Assembly (NCBI RefSeq): GCF_001662485.1
Contig: NZ_JMTM01000017.1
Span: 310,001-374,000, forward strand
Direction: 5' to 3'
DNA: 64,000 nt
Source: Flavobacterium succinicans
Lineage (GTDB): Bacteria > Bacteroidota > Bacteroidia > Flavobacteriales > Flavobacteriaceae
Part shown: piece by piece, positions 7,454-16,749 of the stretch
Layout: the number at the start of each line of letters is the position of its first letter
How positions within the stretch are numbered: position 1 is the stretch's first letter
Translations under genes and position numbers: made by a program
The notes under the pieces: generated by a model
The model's database searches: none
The model's input: the letters and a program-made list of their open reading frames with translations, nothing else
What the model was told of the DNA's origin: nothing

Positions 7454-10400
7454 ATGCGTACATTTTACAGGCTTTTTTTCTTGCCTTTTCTACTTACTTT
7501 TTCTATTGTTTCTGCTCAAAAATCGACCCTTTATACTCATGATTTAAAGGATTTTAATACGGCACTTTTGTTGTATAACGACCAGCAATATGCTGCTGCA
7601 AAAGTGATTTTTGAACAAGTTGCCAAAAAAACAAATCAGGAAGAAATTTTGGCTGATTGTGCGTATTATGTGGCCAATTGTGCGATTCGTACGCAACAAT
7701 CGAATGCGGACCAGTTGGTAGAACATTTCGTGGCGACTTATCCTACGAGCACTAAGCGCAATCAAGCGTATCTTGAAGTGGCTCATTTTTATTTTGAAAA
7801 AAATAATTTCCCGAAAGCGTTGTTTTGGTTTGATAAAGTGGAGGAAAGCCAATTGACACAAAAAGAGCTAGATAAATTTAATTTTGAAAAAGGCTACAGT
7901 TATTACAATGCAAGAAAGAAAAAAGAGGCCATCAAATATTTGAATACTGTTGTGAATACTCCAGAATACGGTGCTCAGGCCAAGTATTATTTGGGTTTTA
8001 TGGCGTATGAAGGCGATGATTACAAAGCGGCTACGAAGTATTTTGATGAGGTTTCGGGTGAAGAAAAATACAAAGAGAAATTGTCGTATTTTCAGGCGGA
8101 TATGAATTTTAAGCTGGGTAATTTTCAAAAAGCGATTGATTTGGGTTTGAAAGCGATGGGGCAGTCCAATGAAATGGAGGTGTCGGAATTGAATAAAATT
8201 ATTGGGGAAAGTTATTTTAACCTCAAAAACTACGAAAAAGCCATTCCGTATTTGTCCGAATACAAAGGAAAAAAAGGCAAATGGAGCAATACCGATTTTT
8301 ATCAATTAGGCTATGCATATTATCAACAAAAGCAATATGAAAATGCTATAGCTCAGTTTAATAAAATCATTGGCGGAAACGATTTTGTGGCTCAAAATGC
8401 TTATTATCATTTAGGAGAATCGTATTTGGATTTGGGACAAAAAACACAGGCATTGCATGCGTTTAAGAATGCTTCTGAAATGGATTTTAATGCAGAGCTT
8501 CAAGAAGATGCTAGGTTGAATTACGCCAAATTGAGTTATGAAATTGGAAATTCTTATGAAAGTGTTCCGTCTATTTTGATGGCTTTTTTAGAAAAATATC
8601 CCCGAAATGCGAATGTTAGTGAGGTAGAAAAATTGTTGATTGATTCCTATATTTCTTCTAAAAATTACAAAGAAGCCCTTGTTTTATTGGAAAGAAATAA
8701 AACGGCAGAAAATAAAGTAGTCTATCAAAAAGTGTTGTTCTACAGCGGTATCGAAGCGGTTACGGCTGGCGATTATACCACAGCAAACAAGCTTTTTAAT
8801 AGAGCTATAAACGAATCGAAGGATCCTACAATAACCGCTCGCGCTACGTTCTGGAAAGCTGAATCGGATTTTGTTTTAGAGGATTATTCGTCAGCTTTGG
8901 TGAGTTTTAAACAATTTGCTAGTTTGCCTAGTGCCACCACGACATCTGAATTCAAAAACAGTAACTACAATTTAGGCTATGCGAGTTTCAAATTGAAAGA
9001 ATATGAGCAAGCAGCGACTTATTTTCAGAAGCAAATAGACGACAACAAAGAAGATAAAAAGCGTTTAGCAGATGCTTATTTGCGTTTAGCCGACTGTAGA
9101 TTTGTGGGTTCAAAATATTGGCCAGCGATTGATAATTATGTGAAAGCGATCGAATTGAAAAGCGTTGATGCCGATTATGCCTATTTTCAAAAAGCAATTT
9201 GTTATGGATTTTTAGCCAAAAACGATAAGAAAATTGCTGAATTGACGGCGTTTTTAGATCGTTTCGCTACTTCGATTTATCGTGATGATGTTTTGTTTGA
9301 GTTAGGAAATACGTATGTTGCCGATAAGAAAGACGAATTGGCGATCAAAACCTACAATCAATTGATTACCGAATTCCCAGAAGGAACGTTGACATCCAAA
9401 GCCTTGCTGCGTCAAGGATTGGTGTATTATAATGATGATAAAAATGATTTGGCTTTGTCCAAATTCAAAAAAATCGCCGCTGATTTTCCTAAAACCCCAG
9501 AGGCCTTAGAGGCTGTATCTTCGGCGCGTTTGATTTATGTGGATAGCGGGAAAGTGAACGAATATGCAACTTGGGTACGAACGTTGTCTTTTGTTTCGGT
9601 TACGGATGTTGAATTAGATAATGACAGTTATGAAGCGGCCGAAAAACAATGGCAACAAGGCAATACTAAACAAGCCATCGCAGGTTGGAATGCCTATCTG
9701 ACTTCTTTTCCAAATGGGATTCATGCTTTAAAAACCAATTTTCAATTAGCGCAAGCGTATTACAATGACGGAGCAACGGGCAAATCGTTATCTCATTTTG
9801 ATTATGTAGTACAACAATCACGCTCTGAGTATACAGAGCAATCGTTGGTTCGTTTGGCACAAATTCATTTGAAAGACAATAGATCGGAGCATGCAATTCC
9901 AGCTTTATTGCGTTTAGAAACCGAATCGGATGTGGCTCAAAACAAAATTTTTGCCATGGCCAATCTGATGAAATTGTATTACGAAACAAAGGAGTATAGT
10001 AAAGCTGTGGTCTATGCTGAAAAAGTTTTAGCCGAACCCAAAACTGAAGAAATGGTCAAAAGTGATGCCCAAATTATAGTGGCTCGAAGCGCCATTCAAG
10101 TGGGTGACGAAGCCAAAGCAAAGTCGAGCTATGCTAAATTATTACCTATTGCCAAAGGCGAATTAGCAGCAGAAGCCCTTTATTATGACGCGTATTTCAA
10201 AAATAAAGACGGCAAATTTGAAGCCTCAAATGAAGCGGTTCAAAAACTAGCTAAAAATTATTCCAGTTATCGTTATTTGGGTGCCAAAGGTTTGGTGGTG
10301 ATGGCAAGTAATTTTTATGGTTTGAAAGACAGTTTTCAAGCGACTTACATTTTAGAAAGTGTCATCAAAAATTTTGCAGAGTATAAAGATGTGGTCGCTA

Positions 10401-10468
10401 CAGCACAATCTGAGCTGAACAAAATTAAAGCTGAAGAGGCTAAAACAAATTCCTCGATTATTAAATAG
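7454..10468 (+). CDS. Exported tetratricopeptide-repeat protein
   Basis: 1004 residues from ATG 7454, which opens a clean signal peptide (MRTFYRLFFLPFLLTFSIVSA, cleavage before Q). The rest, residues 25-1000, is a solenoid of many TPR/Sel1-like helix pairs with recurring A-x2-Y-F-x-Q and Y-x-x-A signatures (for example FEQVAKKTNQEEILADCAYY, YEKAIPYLSEYKG, LADAYLRLADCRF). No catalytic motif is seen. It likely acts in the periplasm as a scaffold. The plug-less barrel two genes downstream (11447) is a likely outer-membrane partner; this follows from their co-orientation and close spacing, not from known function. Confidence 0.88.
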   Translation: MRTFYRLFFLPFLLTFSIVSAQKSTLYTHDLKDFNTALLLYNDQQYAAAKVIFEQVAKKTNQEEILADCAYYVANCAIRTQQSNADQLVEHFVATYPTSTKRNQAYLEVAHFYFEKNNFPKALFWFDKVEESQLTQKELDKFNFEKGYSYYNARKKKEAIKYLNTVVNTPEYGAQAKYYLGFMAYEGDDYKAATKYFDEVSGEEKYKEKLSYFQADMNFKLGNFQKAIDLGLKAMGQSNEMEVSELNKIIGESYFNLKNYEKAIPYLSEYKGKKGKWSNTDFYQLGYAYYQQKQYENAIAQFNKIIGGNDFVAQNAYYHLGESYLDLGQKTQALHAFKNASEMDFNAELQEDARLNYAKLSYEIGNSYESVPSILMAFLEKYPRNANVSEVEKLLIDSYISSKNYKEALVLLERNKTAENKVVYQKVLFYSGIEAVTAGDYTTANKLFNRAINESKDPTITARATFWKAESDFVLEDYSSALVSFKQFASLPSATTTSEFKNSNYNLGYASFKLKEYEQAATYFQKQIDDNKEDKKRLADAYLRLADCRFVGSKYWPAIDNYVKAIELKSVDADYAYFQKAICYGFLAKNDKKIAELTAFLDRFATSIYRDDVLFELGNTYVADKKDELAIKTYNQLITEFPEGTLTSKALLRQGLVYYNDDKNDLALSKFKKIAADFPKTPEALEAVSSARLIYVDSGKVNEYATWVRTLSFVSVTDVELDNDSYEAAEKQWQQGNTKQAIAGWNAYLTSFPNGIHALKTNFQLAQAYYNDGATGKSLSHFDYVVQQSRSEYTEQSLVRLAQIHLKDNRSEHAIPALLRLETESDVAQNKIFAMANLMKLYYETKEYSKAVVYAEKVLAEPKTEEMVKSDAQIIVARSAIQVGDEAKAKSSYAKLLPIAKGELAAEALYYDAYFKNKDGKFEASNEAVQKLAKNYSSYRYLGAKGLVVMASNFYGLKDSFQATYILESVIKNFAEYKDVVATAQSELNKIKAEEAKTNSSIIK

Positions 10469-10535
10469 GTTCGCTGTAAAATGTAAAAAAGATGGTTTTG
10501 CATTTTGCTTCTAACAAAAATACCTTTTACAAATT

Positions 10536-11399
10536 ATGACGCTACCATTTTATATAGTTGATGTTTTTACCGATACAAAATATGCCGGAAATCAATTGGC
10601 TGTTTTTTTAGACGCTGAAAATTTGAGTTCAGCTCAAATGCAAACGATAGCCCGTGAAATTAATTTTGCCGAAAGTACTTTTATTACCAAACGTGATGCT
10701 CAAAATAATTGTGCGGAGGTTAAGATTTTTACACCAGCACATGAAATGCAATTTGCAGGCCATCCGATCATTGGAACCTCTTGGGTTTTGATGCATAAAG
10801 TGTTTGAAAATTCTCCTGAAAATATAAAATTAAATGTTCCTATTGGTCCAATTTCGATTCAAAGAACAGAAGAGTTGATTTGGCTAAAAGCAGCACAGCC
10901 CAAATTTTGGGATATTTTTTCAAAAGAAGAATTCTCAGGATTTAGCAATCTGAACAAAGAAGATTTTGAAAATCAATTTCCAATTCAAGAAGTTACTACG
11001 GGAAGCGCCTTTGTGTTGGTTGGATTAAGTAGTAAAAGAGCGCTGGAGCAATTGATTTTAGATAAAGACAAAACCGATAATTGGTTGAAAAAGAATTGCA
11101 AAACAGCCCACAGAGCCTTGTATTTTTATTATTTAGAAGGATCAAAATTGTATAGCCGAATGTTGTGCATCGAAAACAATCAATTGATTGAAGATGCCGC
11201 TACAGGAAGCGCCAGTTCTTGTTTGCAAGCTTTTTTGTTGAAATACCATCTGCCTGCATTAGAAATTATTAATTATCAAGGAGATTATATTGGACGTCCT
11301 TCTCAGATTTATTTTAAAGGGAAAGTAACCGATGATCAATTTGATATTCAAATTGGTGGAAAAGCACAGTTTGTTGCCAAAGGAGAATGGGAAATATAA
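10536..11399 (+). CDS. PhzF-family isomerase/epimerase-like protein
   Basis: 287 residues, standard for the PhzF/DapF-fold family. It begins LPFYIVDVFTDTKYAGNQLAV and has the conserved INFAESTFI, where the glutamate is the catalytic acid/base, the FTPAHEMQFAGHPIIGTSWV segment, and DAATGSASSCLQAFLL in the second half domain. Family members are isomerases of small metabolites; only PhzF itself makes phenazine, and no phenazine genes are present here. It lies 67 bp after the TPR gene and 47 bp before the barrel gene, so probably shares their transcript although its role looks metabolic and unrelated. Confidence 0.9.
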   Translation: MTLPFYIVDVFTDTKYAGNQLAVFLDAENLSSAQMQTIAREINFAESTFITKRDAQNNCAEVKIFTPAHEMQFAGHPIIGTSWVLMHKVFENSPENIKLNVPIGPISIQRTEELIWLKAAQPKFWDIFSKEEFSGFSNLNKEDFENQFPIQEVTTGSAFVLVGLSSKRALEQLILDKDKTDNWLKKNCKTAHRALYFYYLEGSKLYSRMLCIENNQLIEDAATGSASSCLQAFLLKYHLPALEIINYQGDYIGRPSQIYFKGKVTDDQFDIQIGGKAQFVAKGEWEI

Positions 11400-11446
11400 C
11401 AGAGACAATTCAGTAATGAACATACTATTTAACAAGTAGAAAAAAA

Positions 11447-13201
11447 ATGAAAATTAAACACCAAACTATAATTCTTCCTATACTGTTGTTGTTGACACTT
11501 CAACTTTCGTTTGCCCAAAAAAAGAACGAAATCATTGGAGCAGAAGAAGTAAATGTGGTCAAATCTTTTTCGCCAACGGTTTCGGATGCTTTCAAGATCA
11601 AAGAAACACCGCTTTTGGACGATAAAGGAAATGCTAAAAAGGAAGTAGTAAAATATACGGTTTTGCCTTTTCCTGTGGCTTCAACGTTTACCCCAAGCAA
11701 AGGAGTAGCTGCGGCAGTAGAAAAAAGCAAAGCCATTAAGCTATTCGAAAATTATGCTGCATTGGGCATTGGGAATTATGGAACGCTCAACGGTGAACTT
11801 TTTGTGAATAAAAAACTGAATGCTTCGGATTATGCAGGAGGACGTTTTCAACATCATTCTTCTCAAGGTGGAATCAAGGAGGTGCTTCTTGATGACCATT
11901 TTTATGATACCAAATTAGATTTGTTTTACGGAACCAATCAATCCGATCTTTCGTGGAATATTGAAGCTGGTTTTCAGAGCCAAAGCTATAATTGGTATGG
12001 ATTGCCAGGAGGTTTTGGGAGTACATTAACTGATGCGGAACGTAGCGATTTAATAAACAGTATCAGTCCAGTACAAAAATACAGTTCGATTACTTTAGGT
12101 GGAACGGTTGATTTTGAAGATAGTTTACTAAGCGAAACTACCGTGAAGTTTTATCATTTTTCAGATGCCTTTGGTTCATCTGAAAATCGTTTTTTTGGCA
12201 AACCTTCATTCGAAATTGAACTCATGAACAAAGCTGTTAAGTCGAATATGGTTTTGGATTACGTTGGTGGAACTTTCGAAAATAATTATGCTAAAACGAA
12301 TACAGAAACTATACAATACCGCTTTATTAATTTAGGATTGTCGCCACGTTTTGAGGTTCAAGAAGACAATTGGACTTTGCAAATAGGAGCAAGTTTGTTT
12401 TATAGCTTCAATACGCAAGCCAGTAAATACAAATTGTATTTTTACCCTAATTTCAAAGCATCTTACAAAGTGGTGGGCGATTTGATGATCTTTTATTTAG
12501 GAGCCGATGGGAGTTTAAAACAAAACACATATATGGATTTTGTTGCAGAAAATCCATTTCTTTCTCCTACTTTATTTGTACAACCAACAGACACCAAGTA
12601 CAATCTTTTTGCTGGATTAAAGGGGAAATTGGCGAATTCTGTTAGTTATAATGTTAGCGCTTCTTATTTGAACGAAGGTAACAAAGCCTTATTTAAAGCC
12701 AATAATTATACGGAGCTTAGTTCTAATGAGCCTTACGCTTTTGGAAACTCTTTGGGAATAGTCTATGACGATGTAAAAACGATCAGTCTTTATGGCGAAT
12801 TAAAAGCCGATTTTTCTAAGAATGTCACTTTCGGAATCAACGCCACCCTAAATACCTATACCACCGATACTCAGGCTGAAGCATGGAATTTGCCCACGAT
12901 GAAAATTAATTCAACCTTAGACGTTGTTATTACTGAAAAATGGTTTGCGGGCGCGAAAGTGTTTTTTGTAGGAGAGCGAAAAGAAAATCAATTCAATACC
13001 GATTTGGTTACTAATGCTGCTAGTATTACTTTGCCTTCTTACTTTGACGCTAATTTACACGTGGGGTACAAATACAACGAACGCATTACTGCATTTTTAA
13101 GAGCCAACAATATTGCCAACCAAGCCTATCAAAAATGGCTCAATCTTCCCGTTCAAGGATTTCAAATCGTAGCGGGAGCAAGTTATAAATTTGATTTTTA
13201 A
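11447..13201 (+). CDS. Outer-membrane beta-barrel protein, TonB-receptor-like without plug domain
   Basis: 584 residues with signal peptide (KIKHQTIILPILLLLTLQLSFAQ region). After the conserved N-terminal linker VVKSFSPTVSDAFKIKETP, residues 95-584 are alternating amphipathic strands rich in Tyr/Phe/Asn, ending GASYKFDF with the terminal aromatic expected for a Bam-inserted barrel. There is no CarboxypepD-like or plug domain and no TonB box, so it is a receptor-like barrel and not a complete TonB-dependent transporter. It follows the TPR and PhzF genes in the same direction. A 15-bp perfect hairpin follows its stop directly. Confidence 0.82.
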   Translation: MKIKHQTIILPILLLLTLQLSFAQKKNEIIGAEEVNVVKSFSPTVSDAFKIKETPLLDDKGNAKKEVVKYTVLPFPVASTFTPSKGVAAAVEKSKAIKLFENYAALGIGNYGTLNGELFVNKKLNASDYAGGRFQHHSSQGGIKEVLLDDHFYDTKLDLFYGTNQSDLSWNIEAGFQSQSYNWYGLPGGFGSTLTDAERSDLINSISPVQKYSSITLGGTVDFEDSLLSETTVKFYHFSDAFGSSENRFFGKPSFEIELMNKAVKSNMVLDYVGGTFENNYAKTNTETIQYRFINLGLSPRFEVQEDNWTLQIGASLFYSFNTQASKYKLYFYPNFKASYKVVGDLMIFYLGADGSLKQNTYMDFVAENPFLSPTLFVQPTDTKYNLFAGLKGKLANSVSYNVSASYLNEGNKALFKANNYTELSSNEPYAFGNSLGIVYDDVKTISLYGELKADFSKNVTFGINATLNTYTTDTQAEAWNLPTMKINSTLDVVITEKWFAGAKVFFVGERKENQFNTDLVTNAASITLPSYFDANLHVGYKYNERITAFLRANNIANQAYQKWLNLPVQGFQIVAGASYKFDF

Positions 13202-13212
13202 ATTTTTTAAAA

Positions 13213-13245
13213 AACTCTGACAGGGTTCAAAACCCTGTCAGAGTT
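13213..13245. repeat. Perfect 15-bp hairpin downstream of the barrel gene
   Basis: AACTCTGACAGGGTT (13213-13227) and AACCCTGTCAGAGTT (13231-13245) are perfectly complementary with a three-base CAA loop. It starts 12 bp after the barrel stop and ends 12 bp before the Gre-like start. No long T tract follows, so it may attenuate or process the transcript rather than end it. The arm sequence resembles the paired hairpins at 40994-41075 in style (CTGACAGGGTT versus CTGCAAGGTTT). Confidence 0.8.
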
Positions 13246-13257
13246 GTAGTTTTACCA

Positions 13258-13707
13258 ATGACATTCAAACAAAAAATACATACTTACTATCTACAGTTAG
13301 TTCAAGACCGAATCGATGCCTTTCGCGATATGATTACTGCATTGACCGAAGACTCTAAAAATGATGCCAAAGGATCCGCGGGAGACAAGCACGAAACCGC
13401 ACTTTCAATGATGCATATCGAGCAAGAAAAATTCAATCACAAACTAAAAGAAGTCTTAGGACAAAAAGCCGTATTGGACAAAATCGACCCTACCATCGTC
13501 GCCGAAACCATAGTCGTAGGTAGTTTGGTTGTAGCCAACGGCATTTACCTGTACCTCAGTTTGGCCTTGCCTAAAATCACAATCGAAGGCACCAACATCA
13601 TCGCGCTTTCTCCACAATCGCCTTTGGGCAGTAAATTAATGGGCAACAAAGTAGCTTTTGAGTTCGAAATCAACACCACCAAGTACACCATTCAAGAAAT
13701 TTTGTAA
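13258..13707 (+). CDS. GreA/GreB-like RNA polymerase secondary-channel protein (predicted)
   Basis: 149 residues, cytosolic. Residues 1-75 look like an antiparallel helical hairpin, with a polar acidic turn (TEDSKNDAKGSAGDKHETA) at its tip, where Gre factors carry the acidic residues that reach the polymerase active site. Residues 80-149 resemble the FKBP-like C-terminal domain of GreA: the ending SPLGSKLMGNKVAFEFEI then YTIQEI matches GreA's SP-x-x-x-x-L-x-G-x-x-x-x-D-x-V and Y-x-I-x-x-I pattern. Relatives are, as I recall, often annotated as 3-oxoacyl-ACP synthase; no ketosynthase Cys-His-His/Asn triad is present. Binding to RNA polymerase is inference. Confidence 0.65.
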   Translation: MTFKQKIHTYYLQLVQDRIDAFRDMITALTEDSKNDAKGSAGDKHETALSMMHIEQEKFNHKLKEVLGQKAVLDKIDPTIVAETIVVGSLVVANGIYLYLSLALPKITIEGTNIIALSPQSPLGSKLMGNKVAFEFEINTTKYTIQEIL

Positions 13708-13722
13708 TTTAAAAGTTGGAGT

Positions 13723-13824
13723 AGGAGCAGGAAGCAATAGGCTTCTTTAGTTACATTGTCCCGTGATCCGCTATATCTTTGCTGCCGAACCCCGGCAGCA
13801 AAGGATGTCGCTCCTCCCGGGGCT
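13723..13824 (-). repeat. Structured dispersed element, family 1, copy B
   Basis: Minus-strand copy with core 13824-13759. AGCCCCGGG, then AGCGACATCC, then stem TTTGCTGCC pairing with GGCAGCAAA (9 bp perfect), then GATATAGCGG and CGGGA. The closing helix is CCCG with CGGG where copies A and D have CCTG with CAGG, so both sides changed together. The tail AAGCCTATTGCTTC and then GCTCCT (13728-13723) resembles copy A. It sits downstream of, and opposite to, the Gre-like gene. Confidence 0.75.
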
Positions 13825-13889
13825 AGCAGGGATTATTTTGATTTTTTGGGAAGAATTGGAAAAGTTGTTGAAGCTCGAGTTCGGTTATT

Positions 13890-14050
13890 TTTTTGCAAAT
13901 GTTGAATAGGAATGGGCTTTAGCCCGTTCTTTAAGATGAGTTAGGATTTTTTTTCAAATTTTGAATATGAATGGGCTTTAGCCCGTTCATTAAAATGAGT
14001 TTGGTATAGGCTTTAGCCAAAAATGGGCTTTAATTTCGGCTAAAGCTTCT
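13890..14050. repeat. Duplicated GGGCTTTAGCCC repeat unit
   Basis: A unit of about 57 bp occurs twice in tandem (about 13890-13946 and 13948-14003): a T-rich stretch, CAAATnTTGAATA, AATGGGCTTTAGCCCGTTC, then TTAAnATGAGTT. Each contains the palindrome GGGCTTTAGCCC flanked by AATG and GTTC. A third, degenerate copy (GGCTTTAGCC, then GGGCTTTAATTTCGGCTAAAGC) follows to 14050. Together with element copy B it fills the first half of the gap between the Gre-like gene and the small membrane protein. I see nothing recognisable in 14051-14290. Confidence 0.75.
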
Positions 14051-14290
14051 AAATCTTTATAGTTTTATCAATATAGGCCAAGGATTGTTTTAATGTTTTA
14101 GCTTTTAAAAGCCAATCATTCTATAAATACTAATGGTAAAAGTAGCGTGACTTTTTCGGTTTACGAATAGGCAACACTATTTGGAATGATGTGAAGTTTG
14201 AGACTGCTCTATTATGCTTTAGAGGTTTTATCCATATTCGAACCATCGGCAATAAAAAAAAATAATGGCTTATTAGTATTCTTGTAGATA

Positions 14291-14551
14291 TTATTTGCTA
14301 AAAAACTTTCTACCTTCAGGTGACATGACAAAGATGGTAATTAAAACAATTAGTCCAAAGAAGATAACTCCTACTACATGATTTCCAACTCCATTTTTAA
14401 AAGTTTCATCTTTTGTTTCTTTAAAATAAAAAGATAATGACTTGTGAGGTTTTCCAGTTAATAATAAATAGCACTTATTTAAAATAAATCTAATAAATCC
14501 TCCAACAAGTTCAAGTATTCCTCTACTAAAAATTATTTCAAAAAAATCCAT
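14291..14551 (-). CDS. Small hypothetical membrane protein
   Basis: 86 residues, not recognised. It has a hydrophobic N-terminal segment (IFSRGILELVGGFIRFIL, about 7-25), a basic middle (CYLLLTGKPHKSLSFYFKETK) and a clear transmembrane span (HVVGVIFFGLIVLITIFVM, about 58-76) before a short charged tail. Codon use looks like its neighbours and the start has an A-rich upstream stretch, so I regard it as a real gene. It is alone on the minus strand between repeats and the amidohydrolase; no functional context. The 263 bp upstream (14552-14814) hold no feature I can name. Confidence 0.6.
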   Translation of the reverse strand: MDFFEIIFSRGILELVGGFIRFILNKCYLLLTGKPHKSLSFYFKETKDETFKNGVGNHVVGVIFFGLIVLITIFVMSPEGRKFFSK

Positions 14552-14814
14552 TTTAAATTTAATTTAATTGTTTTTCGCTCTACGAAGTCTCCTGTTTTCG
14601 TTTTTATTTTTTAATACGTAAACATACTAAAAAACTCACTACTTTTTCTGTATATATCTTTAAGATTTTAGGCTATTTATAGTATTGGAAGATTAAATAA
14701 TTGTTCTATAAAGCCTGCTTATAGTCAACAACTTCATTTTTTGCCAAGCAGACTAAAAGCATTTTAAACTTTACTTTTCCTTATCTTAGCAAGACCAAAC
14801 TCAATTTCAAAAAT

Positions 14815-16440
14815 ATGAAATCAATTGCTCTGTTTTTTGCATTCCTATTCTTGTTTTCTTGTGCGTCTAGCACAAAGACAGAAGTGGATACGCTCGTAAC
14901 CAACGCGACCATTTATACCGTGAATGCTGCTTTCGAAAAAGCTTCTGCGATGGCGATTAAGGATGGAAAAATTCTAGCTATCGGTAATACGGACTCGCTC
15001 CTGAAAAAATATACTTCCAAAACTATTTTAGATTACAAAGGAAAATTTATCTATCCTGGATTGATAGATGCACATTGTCATTTTTATGGCTATGGACTAA
15101 CGTTACAGGAAGTAGATTTGCGCGGCACCAAAAGCTTCGAAGAAATAATTACGCGCCTAAAAGCGTTTCAAAAAGCAAAAAATCCAGCATTTATTGTCGG
15201 CAATGGCTGGGATCAAAACGATTGGGCTGTGAAGAAATTTCCATCCAAAGCAGCACTCGATGCCGCTTTTCCAAACATTCCTGTGGTGCTCAACCGCATT
15301 GACGGGCACGCCATTGTGGTCAATTCCAAAGTGCTGCAAATGGCTGGAATTACCGCCAAAACTAAAGCGGATGGCGGACAAATTGAACTTCAAAATGGAG
15401 CACCAACCGGAATTCTGATTGATAATCCTATGGAATTGGTTTTTAAAATCATTCCAAAACCTAGCCGAAAAACACAAATCGCCGCGCTTTTGGATGCCGA
15501 AAAAGTAATGTTTGATTATGGCTTGACTACTGTGAACGACGCAGGATTAGATCCAGATATTATCCATTTGATCGACAGTTTGCAACAAGCGGGTAAAATG
15601 AAAATCAACGTCTATGCGATGATTACGGCCAATCAAAAAAATATGGATTTGTATTTCAAAAAAGGAATCTACAAAACCAATCAACTGAATGTGCGTTCAT
15701 TCAAAATGTATGGCGATGGCGCTTTGGGGTCCAGAGGAGCTTGTATGCACAAACCGTATTCGGATAGTCCTAAGCAATTTGGAGCTTTGTTGTCTCCAGT
15801 GCCTCAATTGAAAGCAGTAGCGCAACAAATTGCCAATTCGCCTTTTCAGCTCAATACACACGCTATTGGAGATTCGGCCAATACCGTTTTGCTTAAAATC
15901 TACAAAGAAGTATTGACAGGCAAAAAAGACCGCCGCTGGAAAATTGAGCACGCACAAGTAATTCAGGAATCCGATTTTGATTATTTCAAACTCGGAATCA
16001 TTCCTTCCGTTCAACCCACACACGCCACTTCCGATATGTATTGGGCAGGTGATCGCTTAGGGAAAGAGCGTTTGAAAAATGCTTATGCCTATAAAAAACT
16101 ACTCCAAAAATCTGGCACAATAGCTCTAGGAACCGATTTTCCTGTGGAGGAAGTCAATCCTATGCTTACGTTTCACGCTGCGGTGGCACGTCAAGATGTA
16201 AAAGGATTTCCAAAAAATGGTTTCCAAATAGAAAATGCTTTGTCTCGCGAAGAAACCTTAAAAGGAATGACGCTTTGGGCAGCCTACTCTAATTTCGAAG
16301 AAAAAGAAAAAGGAAGTTTGGAAGTCGGTAAATGGGCGGATTTTGTGGTATTTGATGCCGATTTGATGCAAGTCGTATCTAGTCAGATGGTTAAGTTGAA
16401 GCCTTCAAGTACATTTATTAAAGGGGCAAAACAAAAATAA
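14815..16440 (+). CDS. YtcJ-like amidohydrolase (amidohydrolase 3 family), lipoprotein
   Basis: 541 residues. The N-terminus is a lipoprotein signal (MKSIALFFAFLFLFSC, Cys16). Metal-ligand motifs of the amidohydrolase 3 family follow in order: LIDAHCHFYG (HxH), the RIDGHAIVVNS loop, QLNTHAIGDSANTV, WKIEHAQVI, and LGTDFPVEEVNP with the catalytic aspartate, then the composite beta-sandwich ADFVVFDAD. The family hydrolyses amide-type bonds in small molecules, but the substrate is unknown. Export and lipid anchoring place it in the periplasm or outer membrane. It is monocistronic. Confidence 0.88.
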   Translation: MKSIALFFAFLFLFSCASSTKTEVDTLVTNATIYTVNAAFEKASAMAIKDGKILAIGNTDSLLKKYTSKTILDYKGKFIYPGLIDAHCHFYGYGLTLQEVDLRGTKSFEEIITRLKAFQKAKNPAFIVGNGWDQNDWAVKKFPSKAALDAAFPNIPVVLNRIDGHAIVVNSKVLQMAGITAKTKADGGQIELQNGAPTGILIDNPMELVFKIIPKPSRKTQIAALLDAEKVMFDYGLTTVNDAGLDPDIIHLIDSLQQAGKMKINVYAMITANQKNMDLYFKKGIYKTNQLNVRSFKMYGDGALGSRGACMHKPYSDSPKQFGALLSPVPQLKAVAQQIANSPFQLNTHAIGDSANTVLLKIYKEVLTGKKDRRWKIEHAQVIQESDFDYFKLGIIPSVQPTHATSDMYWAGDRLGKERLKNAYAYKKLLQKSGTIALGTDFPVEEVNPMLTFHAAVARQDVKGFPKNGFQIENALSREETLKGMTLWAAYSNFEEKEKGSLEVGKWADFVVFDADLMQVVSSQMVKLKPSSTFIKGAKQK

Positions 16441-16540
16441 TCGTCATAATAGCAATAACTTATTTTTAATAGTCCATTTTGTCAGTTCGAGGTTTAATTT
16501 TTTATTCTAAAAAAAAGCAATATAAAAAGATATTTGCATT

Positions 16541-16636
16541 GTCAGGTTGAGCGCAGTCGAAACCCTTCTTAAACAAAAACGTCAATGGTAGCTCACTCGA
16601 GAACCCTTGTAATATCTCGACTGCGTTCGATATGAC
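16541..16636. repeat. Imperfect inverted repeat (GCGCAGTCGA type)
   Basis: GTCAGGTTGAGCGCAGTCGA (16541-16560) is matched in inverted orientation by TCTCGACTGCGTTCGATATG with AC (16615-16636); GACTGCG is the best conserved core. A further fragment TTTGTCAGTTCGAGG lies at 16480-16494. The unit of about 96 bp looks like a small non-coding inverted-repeat element. It lies in the 425-bp gap between the amidohydrolase and asnB. Confidence 0.6.
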
Positions 16637-16749
16637 AAAAATAGGATTGACTATAATGAAATAGTGTTTGGAATTAGATAGCGCTCTCGATTTACAGATT
16701 TTAAGTGTTTCTTCTAATTGAATCGGTTTTGTGTTTCATATTTTTATTA

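Noticed and set aside
10536..11399. Phenazine biosynthesis
   Set aside because: Only the PhzF-like isomerase is present; no other phz gene lies in the window and the family is widespread without phenazines.
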